The notes: a model not told the origin generated them from the letters alone. A DNA stretch of 64,000 nt from Methanoculleus marisnigri JR1 (GCF_000015825.1 NC_009051.1:434001-498000); one strand, 5' to 3'. Shown: positions 52,487 through 61,984, counted from the stretch's first letter. Numbers and translations are program-made.

Positions 52487-53056
52487 ATTCGACGGAAGGC
52501 GGTCTTCACGGTGCTCGAAGGGATGATCCTCTGCGTCGTGGCGATCCTGTTTGCCGTGCTTGCGGCCCACGCCCTGAACGCTCCCCCCGGCCATCCGGCG
52601 GGCTTCGTCTACTCCGCGCTCGAGGAGACCGGGGGATGCCTGATGGTCTCCGGCGAGGTCTACGGTTACGCGCTCACCGGCGGAACCGTCGACGGCGTCG
52701 CCCTCGTCTGCGACCGGCCCGATCCGTCACGGATGGGGGCGGTCACCTGCAGCGTCCGCCTCTTCGTCGGCGATATGGGGAGCGTCGATATCGGCCGCGC
52801 CGCGCTCGAGGTCGCCACCGCTGAAGGCACCGAGCGTCTCGCAAGGACTGCCGGAGCACCCGTATCGCCCGGGAACTGGACGATCGCCCGGACGGGACAC
52901 ACGATCCCGTTTCTGCAGGCGGACGACGACACGCTCCTCGAGCCCGGAGAACAGTTCGACCTGGTCATCTATCCATCCCGGCCGCTTGCGCCCGGCGAGA
53001 GGTTCCTGATCCGGATCGCCCCGCCCCAGATCACGCCGGTGACGGATCTCGGGTAA
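52487..53056 (+). CDS. archaellin-like (flagellin) protein with disrupted start codon
   Basis: About 190 residues in the frame that ends at 53056. RRKAVFTVLEGMILCVVAIL is a class III (archaellin/pilin) signal and N-terminal helix, equivalent to KRGFTGLEAAIV in FlaB. VSGEVYGYALTGGTVDGVAL and a C-terminal IAPPQITPVTDLG match archaellin body and end. No ATG, GTG or TTG lies just before this in frame. ATG 52483 is one base out: deleting one G (ATGG to ATG) would give MIRRKAVFTVLEG. So it is a frameshifted gene, an ATT start, or a sequence error. It stands alone without other fla genes. Confidence 0.75.
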   Translation: MRRKAVFTVLEGMILCVVAILFAVLAAHALNAPPGHPAGFVYSALEETGGCLMVSGEVYGYALTGGTVDGVALVCDRPDPSRMGAVTCSVRLFVGDMGSVDIGRAALEVATAEGTERLARTAGAPVSPGNWTIARTGHTIPFLQADDDTLLEPGEQFDLVIYPSRPLAPGERFLIRIAPPQITPVTDLG

Positions 53057-53103
53057 AAACCATCCTTCAGCAGGCTTTTATAGCCGAAAGCCGACTCACT
53101 CCT

Positions 53104-53562
53104 ATGCTTGCAGAGGGGATCACTCTCGGCTGGATGCTGATCGTGCTCGGAGCGGTGCTGCTCCTGGTGGAGGTCTACCAGCCCGGGTTCTTCATCGCCG
53201 TCCCCGCGACGGTCATGATCATCCTCGGGGTTCTCCTCCTCCTCGGTGTCGACATCCTCTCGTCCCCCTGGGGTCTCGTCGTCGGGGTCCTCGCGGCAAT
53301 CGTGGCGGCCTCGGTCACCGTGTGGCTCTACGGCCGCCTCACGCCCGGTCAGGAACCGCCGACGACCCTCTCCCGCGACTCGCTCGTCGGTCTCGAGGGA
53401 ACGGTGGTCGTCCCGGTCGATCCGGAGACGCTCGTGGGGAAGGTACGGCTCGGGAGCATGGAGTGGAGCGCCCGTTCCGAGTCGGGAGAGATCCCGGTCG
53501 GGAGAAAAGTTATCGTCGTTCGCTCCGAAGGGGTGCACGTCGTTGTGAAGGAGGTAGTTTAA
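53104..53562 (+). CDS. nfeD: NfeD family membrane protein
   Basis: 152 residues. Two or three N-terminal TM helices (WMLIVLGAVLLLVEVYQPGF, VMIILGVLLLLG, VGVLAAIVAASVTVWLYG) then an OB-fold NfeD domain (LVGLEGTVVVPVDPETLVGK...VGRKVIVV). NfeD partners with stomatin-like SPFH proteins in membrane quality control; that gene follows after 1 base. Confidence 0.92.
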   Translation: MLAEGITLGWMLIVLGAVLLLVEVYQPGFFIAVPATVMIILGVLLLLGVDILSSPWGLVVGVLAAIVAASVTVWLYGRLTPGQEPPTTLSRDSLVGLEGTVVVPVDPETLVGKVRLGSMEWSARSESGEIPVGRKVIVVRSEGVHVVVKEVV

Positions 53563-53563
53563 G

Positions 53564-54655
53564 ATGCTTTTTACTGGAGAGGGCCCGTTGACCGGGCTCA
53601 TCACGGTCTTTCTTATCATCGTCATCATCATCATCTTCGCCCGTGGCGTGGTGATCGTACAGCCCTACGAACAGGGACTTCAGATCCGCCTGGGACGCTA
53701 CATCGGGAGGATGAACCCCGGCTTTCGGTGGGTCGTCCCGCTGATTACGGTAGTCAAGAAACTCGACCTCCGGACAGAGGTGATGGACGTCCCGCGGCAG
53801 GAGGTGATCACGAAGGACAACTCCCCGACGAACGTCGACGCGATCGTCTATGTCCGAATAATCGATCCCGAGAAGGCCTACTTCGAGGTGATGAACTACC
53901 GGTCGGCGACGGTGGCGCTGGCGCAGACGAGCCTGCGCGGGATCATCGGCGACATGGAACTCGACGAGGTCCTCTACAACCGGGACGTCATCAACGCCCG
54001 CCTCAGGGATATTCTGGACCGTGAGACCGATGCCTGGGGCGTCAAAGTCGAGCGAGTGGAGATCAAGGAGGTCGACCCGGTGGGTGCGGTCAAGCAGGCG
54101 ATGACCGAGCAGACCGCGGCCGAGCGTGAGCGGCGTGCGGCGATCCTCCGTGCGGACGGCGAGAAGCGGGCGGCGATCCTCAAGGCGGAGGGGAGCCGGC
54201 AGAGCATCATCCTGGAGGCCGAGGGCGAGCGGCAGAGCAAGATCCTGCGGGCCGAGGGTGAACGGCTATCGAAGATCCTGCAGGCGCAGGGCGAGGCGCA
54301 GGGGCTGCGCATCCTCTCGGTCGGCGCCCGGCCGCTTGATAAGCGGGCGATCACGGTCCTCTCCCTCGACGCCTTGAAGAAGATGGCCGAGGGCCAGGCG
54401 ACGAAGATCATATTCCCCTTCGAGCTCTCGAGCATTGTGAAGCAGGCCGCGGAGTACCTCGGCGCCACGACCGAGGCACCCGAAGTTCCGGAAGGAGGAG
54501 AACTGCCCCCGGAGGATATCCTCGGGGAGATCCCGGGACGGGATGTGGTCAGAACCGCTGAGGAGGCGGTAAAGAGCATCGATACCGACATCGGCGTGGA
54601 GATGCAGAAGAAGTCACGGGACCTGATCGGGAAGGGAGAGGACGAGGGGCTATAA
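53564..54655 (+). CDS. stomatin/prohibitin-like SPFH domain protein
   Basis: 363 residues. N-terminal membrane helix, SPFH domain (~25-190) with QPYEQGLQIRLGRY and DVPRQEVITKDN. Then a heptad region with repeats of the AEGERQSKIL type (~195-250) forming the oligomeric coiled coil, and a Pro/Glu-rich tail. It forms large membrane scaffolds with NfeD. The repeated 12-residue units reflect internal duplication at DNA level (54150-54300). Confidence 0.94.
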   Translation: MLFTGEGPLTGLITVFLIIVIIIIFARGVVIVQPYEQGLQIRLGRYIGRMNPGFRWVVPLITVVKKLDLRTEVMDVPRQEVITKDNSPTNVDAIVYVRIIDPEKAYFEVMNYRSATVALAQTSLRGIIGDMELDEVLYNRDVINARLRDILDRETDAWGVKVERVEIKEVDPVGAVKQAMTEQTAAERERRAAILRADGEKRAAILKAEGSRQSIILEAEGERQSKILRAEGERLSKILQAQGEAQGLRILSVGARPLDKRAITVLSLDALKKMAEGQATKIIFPFELSSIVKQAAEYLGATTEAPEVPEGGELPPEDILGEIPGRDVVRTAEEAVKSIDTDIGVEMQKKSRDLIGKGEDEGL

Positions 54656-55002
54656 GGCCCGGTCCCCCCCCTCTTTTATTCATCGAACCCGAATTCCACT
54701 TGACCCTGCCGAACCTGAAGCGGGAGTAATTTCTGTAATTCCAGCGTTTAAAGGGTGCAATGGCAGGCTTCCCCCGGCTGAGACTCCGGCACCACCGCTA
54801 TTGTCTCACGCGAAGAACGACTGCCGATACAGCCGGGTTTTGAGAAAAACGAAGTTCTTCGAGACCGCGAAGGAGGTTATAGGTTTGCCGAAAAATACCG
54901 CCTTCGCGAAGGGGCGGCCCTTTGGGTCGGAGTTCAGGCCCCGGGGGTAAACCTCTACGCGTGGGAGAATTGAGATCGCTGCACCGCCTGGTGCAGTGAG
55001 TC
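54656..55002. other. 347-base intergenic region between convergent genes, with hairpins
   Basis: GTTTTGAGAAAAACGAAG-TTCTTCGAGACC (~54836-54868) recalls the dispersed repeat modules. GCGAAGG...CCTTCGC (~54869-54920) is a long-loop inverted repeat. CTGCACC-gcct-GGTGCAG at 54979-54996 lies just past the protease stop and may end its transcript. No gene supported. Confidence 0.5.
54979..54996 (-). terminator. stem-loop after the site-2 protease gene
   Basis: Perfect 7-bp stem CTGCACC/GGTGCAG with a 4-base loop, starting 7 bases beyond the stop of the leftward protease gene. It may mark a 3' end; no strong T-tract follows, so the call is tentative. The GCACC...GGTGC core is also the stem used in the dispersed repeats. 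Confidence 0.4.
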
Positions 55003-56337
55003 TTACCCCATCGTCAGCACGAACCGCAGCGCCGCAACGATCATCGGCATCGTGATGAGGAGGATCAGCATCACCGTCACAAAGCCGCTGATCGAGGCGA
55101 CGACCCGCTGCGCGTACTGCGACCAGCCCCGGCGCTCGAAGAACCGTTCCACGCCTTCCTTCATCATGTAACCGCCGTCGAGCGGGACGATCGGTATCGC
55201 GTTGAACATCCCGACCAGCAGGTTGAACCACCCGGTCCAGAAGAGGAGGTGAACCGTGCCCCAGAAGAGGGGGAACGGCTCCTCCCAGGCTATCTGCTCG
55301 GGGGTATCGGTGAGCAGGATCCCGAGCTGCTGGGTGTTGCCCTGGATGAATGCGTCGATCGGGGCTATCGTCAGGTAGAGGGGCGCAAGAAGCCCGAGAT
55401 CTGCGATATTCCCGATATGTTCCTTCACCGCGGGAGCACTGTAGTAGTAGACCCCCATGAACCCGGAATCCCGGTCGCCGTTGAGCGCCTCCGGCCACTC
55501 GGAGAGGGTGAGCGTGTAGGTGCTCTCGACTCCGTCTTTTGCGGCAGTCAGCGTGACCGTCTCACCCGGCCGCGTCCCGTCCATGATCGCTGCAATCTCT
55601 TCCTGGCTTGCCACGGGAACACCGTTCACGCCCGTGATGATCGAGTAGCCGGGAATCCCCGCGTCGGCCGCGGGGTAGTCCTGGTAGACTCCCTGGACGA
55701 GCGGGACGGCAAGGGGCGCCGCCATCCCGAAGAGAAGGAACATCGCCGCAAAGCATGCGAGGCCGAAGACTATGTTGTTCGTGATCCCGGCGCCGAACAT
55801 CCGGATCTTCGGCATCCCCCTGGCCGCTTCCACGTCTTCCTCGTCGGGCTCGACGAACGCCCCTATCGGGATGACGGCGATGAGGAGGCCCATGCTCTTG
55901 ACCCGCATATTCTCGACCCGGGCGAGGATGGCGTGACCGAACTCGTGGATGACGATCGTGAGGAGGAGGCCGAGGAAGACGGCCGCGGTGATCGGGATCG
56001 CCTGGTTGACACCGGGTATCGCGAGGAGGTTTCTCGGGTCGTAGATCCCGGTCGGCTCCGGGGTATGCACCAGATACTGGGGAACCGCGACGAGCAGGGC
56101 GAGGGTCATGAAGGCCGAAACCACGACCACCAGCAGGACCCCGAGCGTCGCGTAAGCCCGAAGCACCGTTCCGAACTTCCGGAACCAGTCGAAGAAACCG
56201 ACCCGTTCGGTCTTGATGGCGAGGATCGGGCCGAAGAACATGACGTGTTCCTTGAACAGTCCTCGTTCACGGATGTAATAAGCAATAAGGAGGTATGCCG
56301 CGACGAGGAGAAGGAGTATCTGGAGCCAGTTCATCAC
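55003..56337 (-). CDS. site-2 protease family (M50) membrane metalloprotease with PDZ domain
   Basis: 444 residues. Zinc motif in TIVIHEFGHAILARVE, third ligand region NAIPIVPLDGGYMMKEGVE. Between them lies one PDZ domain (~residues 220-300, YSIITGVNGVPVASQEEIAA). Multiple TM helices on both sides. It cleaves membrane-spanning substrates inside the bilayer, such as anti-sigma-like or signal proteins; the archaeal substrate is unknown. Confidence 0.92.
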   Translation of the reverse strand: MMNWLQILLLLVAAYLLIAYYIRERGLFKEHVMFFGPILAIKTERVGFFDWFRKFGTVLRAYATLGVLLVVVVSAFMTLALLVAVPQYLVHTPEPTGIYDPRNLLAIPGVNQAIPITAAVFLGLLLTIVIHEFGHAILARVENMRVKSMGLLIAVIPIGAFVEPDEEDVEAARGMPKIRMFGAGITNNIVFGLACFAAMFLLFGMAAPLAVPLVQGVYQDYPAADAGIPGYSIITGVNGVPVASQEEIAAIMDGTRPGETVTLTAAKDGVESTYTLTLSEWPEALNGDRDSGFMGVYYYSAPAVKEHIGNIADLGLLAPLYLTIAPIDAFIQGNTQQLGILLTDTPEQIAWEEPFPLFWGTVHLLFWTGWFNLLVGMFNAIPIVPLDGGYMMKEGVERFFERRGWSQYAQRVVASISGFVTVMLILLITMPMIVAALRFVLTMG

Positions 56338-56374
56338 TCACGATTAGAGCGCGCGAGGCATAAAACCTTCCCGG

Positions 56375-57004
56375 TCACGTGAAATCCTGCATCGTCGTCT
56401 GACAGAGATTCGTGACCGTCTTCCAGCTCCGGCGGGCGCAGGCCGGCGGGCTTCCGTGAGAGCGGATGTAGCCCCGGAGGAACTCGATGGTCGCCGGGTC
56501 GGAGGGGTAGCCGCTCCCGATCGCTCCGTACTGCTGTTCGAGTTCCCGGATCGCCCGGTCACGGGTGACTTTCGCGACGACGCTCGCCGCGCCGACGACC
56601 TTGTGCCGGGCGTCGGCGTGGTGTTCTGCGACGATCTCGCAGGGATAGTCGAGGAGCTCCGCAACCGTCCGCCCGTAGCGTTCTGCGTTCACGTCGCAGG
56701 CGTCCACGTAGGCGTACTCCGGCTGGAGGCTCATGAGCGCCTCGGCGTGGAGTTCGGCCACGCAGGTGTTCATGCTCATCCTGCTCCGGGCATCATCGAT
56801 CCCGGCGGCATCGATGGTGACGATCGCTATCGAAAAATCGCGGAAGAGAATCTCGTAGAGCGCCTCGCGCTGTTTCGGCCGGAGCACCTTCGAGTCCCTG
56901 ATGGGAAGGGTCGCAAGATCTTCGATCTCGCGGCACCCGACGGCGGCGACTACCATCGGGCCGAGAACCGAACCCTTCCCCGCTTCGTCCACCCCGCAGA
57001 TCAC
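56375..57004 (-). CDS. rnhB: ribonuclease HII
   Basis: 209 residues from GTG 57004. MICGVDEAGKGSVLGPMVVA holds the first catalytic Asp-Glu, AYVDACDVN the third acidic residue, and HHADARHKVVGAASVVAKVTRD the family signature. Removes RNA primers and single ribonucleotides from DNA. Diverges from the TrkA gene by 30 bases. Confidence 0.96.
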   Translation of the reverse strand: MICGVDEAGKGSVLGPMVVAAVGCREIEDLATLPIRDSKVLRPKQREALYEILFRDFSIAIVTIDAAGIDDARSRMSMNTCVAELHAEALMSLQPEYAYVDACDVNAERYGRTVAELLDYPCEIVAEHHADARHKVVGAASVVAKVTRDRAIRELEQQYGAIGSGYPSDPATIEFLRGYIRSHGSPPACARRSWKTVTNLCQTTMQDFT

Positions 57005-57034
57005 ACAACCTGATTTATTCGCAAAGGTATTTCA

Positions 57035-57724
57035 ATGCTGACGGTTGAATCCAGATGGATGTACACGATCATCATCGGCCTTGGGGGAATCGGCCGGAAC
57101 CTGACTGCGATCGCCGTGAACGCCGGCGACTCCGTGGTGGTGATCGACCAGGACGAGGAACGCGCGAGCGATATCCTGGAGCACTACGACGTTCTCGCCA
57201 TCACCGGGAACGCAACCGACAAATCGGTGCTCGAGGACGCGGGGATCGACCGGGCCGATGCTCTGGTCGCCACGACGAGCGACGACGCCGTGAACCTGAT
57301 GACCTGCTGGCTCGCGAAACGCTACGAAGTCGGAAACGTCGTCTCGATCGTCAACCAGAAGGAGCACTCCGATCTCTTCAACGAGGTTGGGGTGAGGATC
57401 AGCGAGAACCCCGACGAGCTGGTGGCGACCCGGCTCTACTACTGGGCGAAGAGCCCGAACCTCCAGCAGGTCGCCTCGATCCCCGGCGGCACCATCTTCG
57501 AGATCGTCGCCGACGAGGGCGCGCCCATCGTCGACCACGAGATCCGCGAGCTCGAAGTCCGGGACTTCGTCTTCATCGCCATCCGGCGTGCCGGGGGCGA
57601 CCTCATCATCCCGAGCGGCACCGTCCGTATCCGGCCGGGCGACGTCATCACGGTGTTCACGAAAAAAGAGGCGGAGACGGAGACCTTAAAGACCCTCAAC
57701 AAGCAGTTGATACGCTCAGGATAG
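57035..57724 (+). CDS. trkA: TrkA-type potassium uptake regulatory protein
   Basis: 229 residues. RCK-N Rossmann domain [19 protein letters not shown] with acidic [10 protein letters not shown], then an RCK-C domain ([20 protein letters not shown]...[12 protein letters not shown]). Binds NAD(H) or nucleotides and gates a Trk/Ktr channel, which is not encoded here. ATG 57035 lies ~23 bases after a TATTC box; ATG 57059 is an alternative. Overlaps the geranylgeranyl reductase 3' end by 9 bases. Confidence 0.92.
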   Translation: MLTVESRWMYTIIIGLGGIGRNLTAIAVNAGDSVVVIDQDEERASDILEHYDVLAITGNATDKSVLEDAGIDRADALVATTSDDAVNLMTCWLAKRYEVGNVVSIVNQKEHSDLFNEVGVRISENPDELVATRLYYWAKSPNLQQVASIPGGTIFEIVADEGAPIVDHEIRELEVRDFVFIAIRRAGGDLIIPSGTVRIRPGDVITVFTKKEAETETLKTLNKQLIRSG

Positions 57725-58912
57725 CGTATCTTTGAGTGCTTTGAGTTCGAGGAGCAGTTTCGGGTTCCGCTTGATCAGTTCCTTGATGAGACCCAGGACC
57801 GAGAACTCTTTGAGGCTGCTCTGGGCGATAGATTCCGCGAGGGTGTTGAGTTTCGCGTCGTCGAGGGTGACGAAGTACTCCTTGACCTTGTAGTTCCGCT
57901 CGAGGACCGTCCCCATCTTCGATGCCCGCCATTCTGCATCGTAGGGCATCAGGGCCTCTTTCGAGCAGTCGCCCGCCGCTATGCACTTCGATGCCACCTG
58001 TGCGGCGAGCCTTCCGGTATACATGGCGTTGCCGATCCCGCCGCCGGTGATGGGGTCGACGACCCTTGCCGCGTCCCCGGCGACCATGAGCCCATCGGCG
58101 ACCGTGCAGGCGAGCGGCCGGCAGACCGGGACGCCGCCCGCGATCGCCTCGATTGTCTTGCCGTTCGGGAAGTTCTTTGCGACGAACCGGTCCAGGTAGT
58201 CCTTTGCCCGGGACCCGTCCCGGCTCTTGCGGCCGGAGATGCCGATCCCGACGTTTGCCGTCCGGTTGCCCTTCGGGAAGACCCAGAGGTAGCCTTCGGG
58301 CGCGATCTCGTTGCCCAGGTAGAAATCCGTCGAGCCTGCGTCGATGTCGATGTCGGTCATCAGGTACTGGGCGCAGCTCATCATCTCCCGGAGGGGGACG
58401 ACGGTGTCGAGCCCGGCCCGGCGGGCAAACTGCGCTTCCGTGCCGTCGGCGGCGATGACCACCTCGGCCCGGATATCTGCCGGTATGCCGACCGAGAGCA
58501 CCTTCGCACCCCGGACCGCTCCGTTCTCCATGATCGGTGCGGTCGCCCGGGTCTTGACGATCACGTCCGCCCCGGCCTCGGCCGCCTGCCAGACGAGCTC
58601 CCGGTCAAAGATTTTCCGGTCGAGGACGTAGCCGACCTCGTTTCCCGCTCTGTCCTGTTCGAGACTGATGGCGGTGCCGTTCGGTGAGATGATCCGGGCA
58701 CGCTCGATATCGGCGGCAATCCAGCGTGGGTCGGGCTTGATGAACTCTTTTAAGAGTTCTTTGCCGATTCCCTCCGCACACCGGACGGGCGTGCCGATGG
58801 CGGCGCGCTTCTCGATGAGGCAGACCGTGTTTCCGGCTTCTGCTGCTGTCTTCGCCGCAAGAGCGCCGGCGGGCCCGCCCCCGATGATGAGGATATCGTA
58901 GTTATTCTTCAT
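57716..58912 (-). CDS. geranylgeranyl reductase (digeranylgeranylglycerophospholipid reductase)
   Basis: 398 residues. FAD site [33 protein letters not shown] with the Cys typical of the family; [17 protein letters not shown] and [20 protein letters not shown]. It saturates the isoprenoid chains of archaeal membrane lipids. The start lies inside the end of the ferredoxin gene (11-base overlap), pointing to that ferredoxin as electron donor. Confidence 0.95.
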   Translation of the reverse strand: MKNNYDILIIGGGPAGALAAKTAAEAGNTVCLIEKRAAIGTPVRCAEGIGKELLKEFIKPDPRWIAADIERARIISPNGTAISLEQDRAGNEVGYVLDRKIFDRELVWQAAEAGADVIVKTRATAPIMENGAVRGAKVLSVGIPADIRAEVVIAADGTEAQFARRAGLDTVVPLREMMSCAQYLMTDIDIDAGSTDFYLGNEIAPEGYLWVFPKGNRTANVGIGISGRKSRDGSRAKDYLDRFVAKNFPNGKTIEAIAGGVPVCRPLACTVADGLMVAGDAARVVDPITGGGIGNAMYTGRLAAQVASKCIAAGDCSKEALMPYDAEWRASKMGTVLERNYKVKEYFVTLDDAKLNTLAESIAQSSLKEFSVLGLIKELIKRNPKLLLELKALKDTLS

Positions 58913-59087
58913 GGATGACCTCCAGTGCTCCGAGCGGGCACGCCCGTGCGCAGATACCGCAGGCGATGCACTCCCGCTCAAGGCTGAGGTACACATCGAT
59001 CAGCTCGAGCGCATCCTCGGGACAGACTGCGACGCAGGTGCCGCAGTATCCACACTTGTCTCGGTTTATCCTGAGCATTGTACTCAT
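58902..59087 (-). CDS. 2[4Fe-4S] ferredoxin, probable donor to geranylgeranyl reductase
   Basis: 61 residues with two clusters, [12 protein letters not shown] and [17 protein letters not shown]-like CATAAAGG precedes the ATG. The stop codon overlaps the reductase start, so the two are co-translated. Methanogen geranylgeranyl reductases are known to need such ferredoxins. Confidence 0.94.
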   Translation of the reverse strand: MSTMLRINRDKCGYCGTCVAVCPEDALELIDVYLSLERECIACGICARACPLGALEVIHEE

Positions 59088-59267
59088 AATGTCTTCTGTC
59101 CCGCAAAAACCTTTATGCTCCTCGCGCGAGTTGCAGCACCAGAATCTTCGTCCCTGATGCCGGATCTGTGCACCGTCGTCCCGCGCCGCCCGGAGCCGGG
59201 CGGCGAGACGGCCCACTGCTCCATTAAATAGGAGTTAGCACAAATTTATCTGGGTAACGTGAATGCC

Positions 59268-59798
59268 ATGGGATTGAAGGGCGGACCAACGCAGGACGAA
59301 GTCATGGCCGTCTCGCTCGCAAAACTCGGCATCCTCCCGGGCGACCGGGTGGCCGATATCGGGTGCGGGACGGGAAAGATTGCTGTCGCTGCATCGAAGA
59401 CGGCGGAGCGGGTCTACGCGATCGACCGCCGATCGGAGGCGATCGCGTATGCCCGGGCCGAGGCGGCTCGCGCCGGTGCAGAGAACATCGAGTTCTTCGA
59501 GGGCGATGCGGTGGAGATCCTCCCGGATCTGGGGGCGCTCGACGCCGCCTTTGTCGGGGGCTCCCGCCGCCTGCCGGAGGTCCTCGACCTCCTCGCCGAC
59601 CGGGTGCGGGGAAAGATCGTCGTGAACGCGGTGATGGTCGGGACGCTTCATGAGGCGATAGCGAGCATGCAGCGTCTCGGGATCTTCGAGGAAGCCGTCC
59701 ACCTCCAGGTCTCGCGGTCGGCGGGGATCGCCGGCGGGGTGATGTTCAAACCCATCAATCCCGTCTACATCGTCGTCGGGGGTGCCGGATGCTCGTAG
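59268..59798 (+). CDS. cbiT: cobalt-precorrin-6B C15-methyltransferase (decarboxylating)
   Basis: 176 residues. GGPTQDEVMAVSLAKLG is the CbiT signature; VADIGCGTGKIAVAAS is the SAM site; VYAIDR and AFVGGSRRLPEVL follow. Methylates C15 and decarboxylates the C12 acetate in anaerobic cobalamin synthesis. First gene of a cbi operon; a GTG at 59259 is in frame. The cbiL start lies 10 bases inside its end. Confidence 0.95.
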   Translation: MGLKGGPTQDEVMAVSLAKLGILPGDRVADIGCGTGKIAVAASKTAERVYAIDRRSEAIAYARAEAARAGAENIEFFEGDAVEILPDLGALDAAFVGGSRRLPEVLDLLADRVRGKIVVNAVMVGTLHEAIASMQRLGIFEEAVHLQVSRSAGIAGGVMFKPINPVYIVVGGAGCS

Positions 59799-60406
59799 GC
59801 GTGGGGCTCGGGCCCGGCGACCCGGAACTCCTGACCCTCAGGGCGGTCAGGCTCCTTCGCGAAGCATCGGCGGTCTTTGTCCCCGGAAATCTTGCCTACG
59901 ACCTGGTGCGGCCGTACCGCCCCGACGCCGTCGTCCTCAACTTCCCGATGACGAACGACGAGGACTACATCAGAACGTGCATGGAAGAGAACGCCGACCG
60001 GATTGCGCCGCACGCAGCGGACGGTCTCTCGGTATTCGGGATCCTCGGCGACCCGAACTTTTACTCGACATTCTCGCGGCTCTGCGAGGTGATCGCTGCC
60101 CGTTACCCGGAAGTCGCGTTTGCGACCGAGCCCGGGATCAGTTCCATCACGGCGTTTGCGTCGGTCGCGAACGTCCCGGTGGCCGGCGGATTTCTTGTCT
60201 CCGACGGGAACGGGCCGGAATCCCGGATCTTCATGAAAGTCAGGAAGCCGGCGGCGCTCGCGGCCTCTCTCTCGGAGGAGGGCTACTCGGAGTTCGTCCT
60301 CGTCGAGCGGATGTTCATGCCGGAGCAGCGGGTCTACCGGGGGGGCGATCTCCCCGAGAAGAGCGACTACTTCTCGATCCTCTTTGCGAGGCGGCCGCAT
60401 GCTTAA
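59789..60406 (+). CDS. cbiL: cobalt-factor II C20-methyltransferase
   Basis: 205 residues of tetrapyrrole methylase fold: VGVGLGPGDPELLTLRAVRL, VFGILGDPNFYSTFSRLCE, EPGISSITAFAS. Methylates C20 of cobalt-factor II with SAM. Overlaps cbiT and cbiF on either side by 8-10 bases. Confidence 0.95.
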   Translation: MLVGVGLGPGDPELLTLRAVRLLREASAVFVPGNLAYDLVRPYRPDAVVLNFPMTNDEDYIRTCMEENADRIAPHAADGLSVFGILGDPNFYSTFSRLCEVIAARYPEVAFATEPGISSITAFASVANVPVAGGFLVSDGNGPESRIFMKVRKPAALAASLSEEGYSEFVLVERMFMPEQRVYRGGDLPEKSDYFSILFARRPHA

Positions 60407-61115
60407 ATTCTCCATCGTGGGTGCGGGGCCGGGGGCGCCCGACCTCATCACCGTCCGGGGGATGGACCTCCTCCGGCGGGCGGACGTCCTCATCTACGCG
60501 GGTTCGCTCGTGAACCCGGCACTCGTGGAGGAATCGGGCGCGGGCGTGAGACTCGACAGCTGGGGGATGACCCTTGACGAGATCGTCGATGCCATCGAAG
60601 AGCACGTCCGTGCCGGCAAACTCGTCGTCCGTCTCCACTCCGGCGACCCGGCGCTCTACGGCGCGATCGTGGAGCAGATGGCGGAACTCGAGCGGCGCGG
60701 GATCGAGGCCGAGATCGTCCCCGGGGTCTCGTCGCTCTTTGCGGCCGCGGCGGCCTTAAAGACCCAGTTCACCCTCCGCGACGTCTCCGAGAGCCTGATC
60801 GTCACCCGCCCGGCGGGAGCGACGCTTGAATCGGACCTGATCCCCGAGTTATCCCGGCTCGGACAGACGATGGTGGTCTTCCTCGGAACGGAGCGAATGG
60901 AGGAGATCCTCGCCCGGGTGGAGTGCCCGCCCGATACCCCGGCGGCGGTCGTCTACCACGCTTCCTGGCCCGACCAGAAAGTCGTCCGGGGAACGGTGGC
61001 CGACATCGCACAAAAGGCCCGGGCGGCCGGGATCGAGCGGACGGCGCTGATCGTGATCGGGCGAGTGGTGGATCCGGCAACGTCCGGGTTCGGGAGGTCG
61101 GTCCTCTACTCATGA
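60399..61115 (+). CDS. cbiF: cobalt-precorrin-4 C11-methyltransferase
   Basis: 238 residues. FSIVGAGPGAPDLITVRGM, YAGSLVNPALVEE, RLHSGDPALYGAIVEQM and IVPGVSSLFAAAAAL identify CbiF within the tetrapyrrole methylases. Methylates C11. Overlaps cbiL by 8 bases and cbiG by 4 (ATGA). Confidence 0.96.
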   Translation: MLKFSIVGAGPGAPDLITVRGMDLLRRADVLIYAGSLVNPALVEESGAGVRLDSWGMTLDEIVDAIEEHVRAGKLVVRLHSGDPALYGAIVEQMAELERRGIEAEIVPGVSSLFAAAAALKTQFTLRDVSESLIVTRPAGATLESDLIPELSRLGQTMVVFLGTERMEEILARVECPPDTPAAVVYHASWPDQKVVRGTVADIAQKARAAGIERTALIVIGRVVDPATSGFGRSVLYS

Positions 61116-61984
61116 CCGGGACAGTCGTGATCGCGCTCGAGCGGTTCCTCCCCGACGCCCGCCGGATCGCGGACGCTCTCGGTGCCGACGTCCTCTCCTA
61201 CGGCCCGGACGTGTTCCGGGCGGCGTTTGCCGGCTACGGCCGGATCGTCGCCCTGATGTCGGCCGGGATCGCCGTCCGGGGGATAGCGCCCCTCCTCACC
61301 GACAAGTGGCGCGACCCGGCGGTGGTGGTGGTCGGGCCGGACCTCCGCTACGCCGTCCCGGTCGTCGGCGGGCACCACGGCGGAAACGACCTTGCCCGGG
61401 AACTCGCCGCTCTCGGGATCGAGCCGGTGATCACGACCGCGACCGAGACCCGGGGGCGGGAATCGGTCGAGGGGCTTGCCGCCCGCACGGGGTGCGAGAT
61501 CGTGAACCGCGACTCCACCCGGGCGGTGAACGCCGCGATGCTGGACGGTGACGTTCCCCTCTACGCCGTCGCCGGCCCAGGGTTCGTCGTCGCGGGCCCG
61601 GGTGTCTCCCTCCTCGTCAGGAAGGGCGAGCACGTCGTCGGCGTCGGGTGCCGCAAGGGCGTCGACGCGGCCGAGGTGGAAGAAGCCGTCCGGCGGGCAC
61701 TTCGTGAGGCCGGGATCGCCCCGGACGAGGTTCTCGTCTACGCGACGACCGCAAAAAAGCGCGGCGAGGCGGGGCTTCTCGATGCCGTCGCGAACCTGGG
61801 CGGCAACCTCGTCTTCTTAGACGACGGGACATTGAACGCACAGGAGGCTCCGTCGCCCTCGCGGGCCCCGCTGATCGGGCTTGCCGGGGTCGCGGAACCC
61901 GCGGCTCTCGCGATCGCGAAGCGCAAAGTTCTGGTTCTCGTCAAACAGACATATGGTGGTGTCACTGTTGCAATCGCACGATAG
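61112..61984 (+). CDS. cbiG: cobalt-precorrin-5A hydrolase
   Basis: 290 residues. CbiG N-domain with IVALMSAGIAVRGIAPLLTDKWRD (positions ~45-68) and VVGGHHGGNDLARELA, mid region, and C-domain GVGCRKGVDAAEVEEAV. Opens the ring delta-lactone and releases acetaldehyde from C20. Runs 32 bases into cbiH. Confidence 0.95.
   Translation: MTGTVVIALERFLPDARRIADALGADVLSYGPDVFRAAFAGYGRIVALMSAGIAVRGIAPLLTDKWRDPAVVVVGPDLRYAVPVVGGHHGGNDLARELAALGIEPVITTATETRGRESVEGLAARTGCEIVNRDSTRAVNAAMLDGDVPLYAVAGPGFVVAGPGVSLLVRKGEHVVGVGCRKGVDAAEVEEAVRRALREAGIAPDEVLVYATTAKKRGEAGLLDAVANLGGNLVFLDDGTLNAQEAPSPSRAPLIGLAGVAEPAALAIAKRKVLVLVKQTYGGVTVAIAR

Noticed and set aside
52483-52824. 113-residue frame from ATG 52483.
   Set aside because: It is the wrong frame; archaellin sequence is in the frame one base away and this product has no protein-like features.
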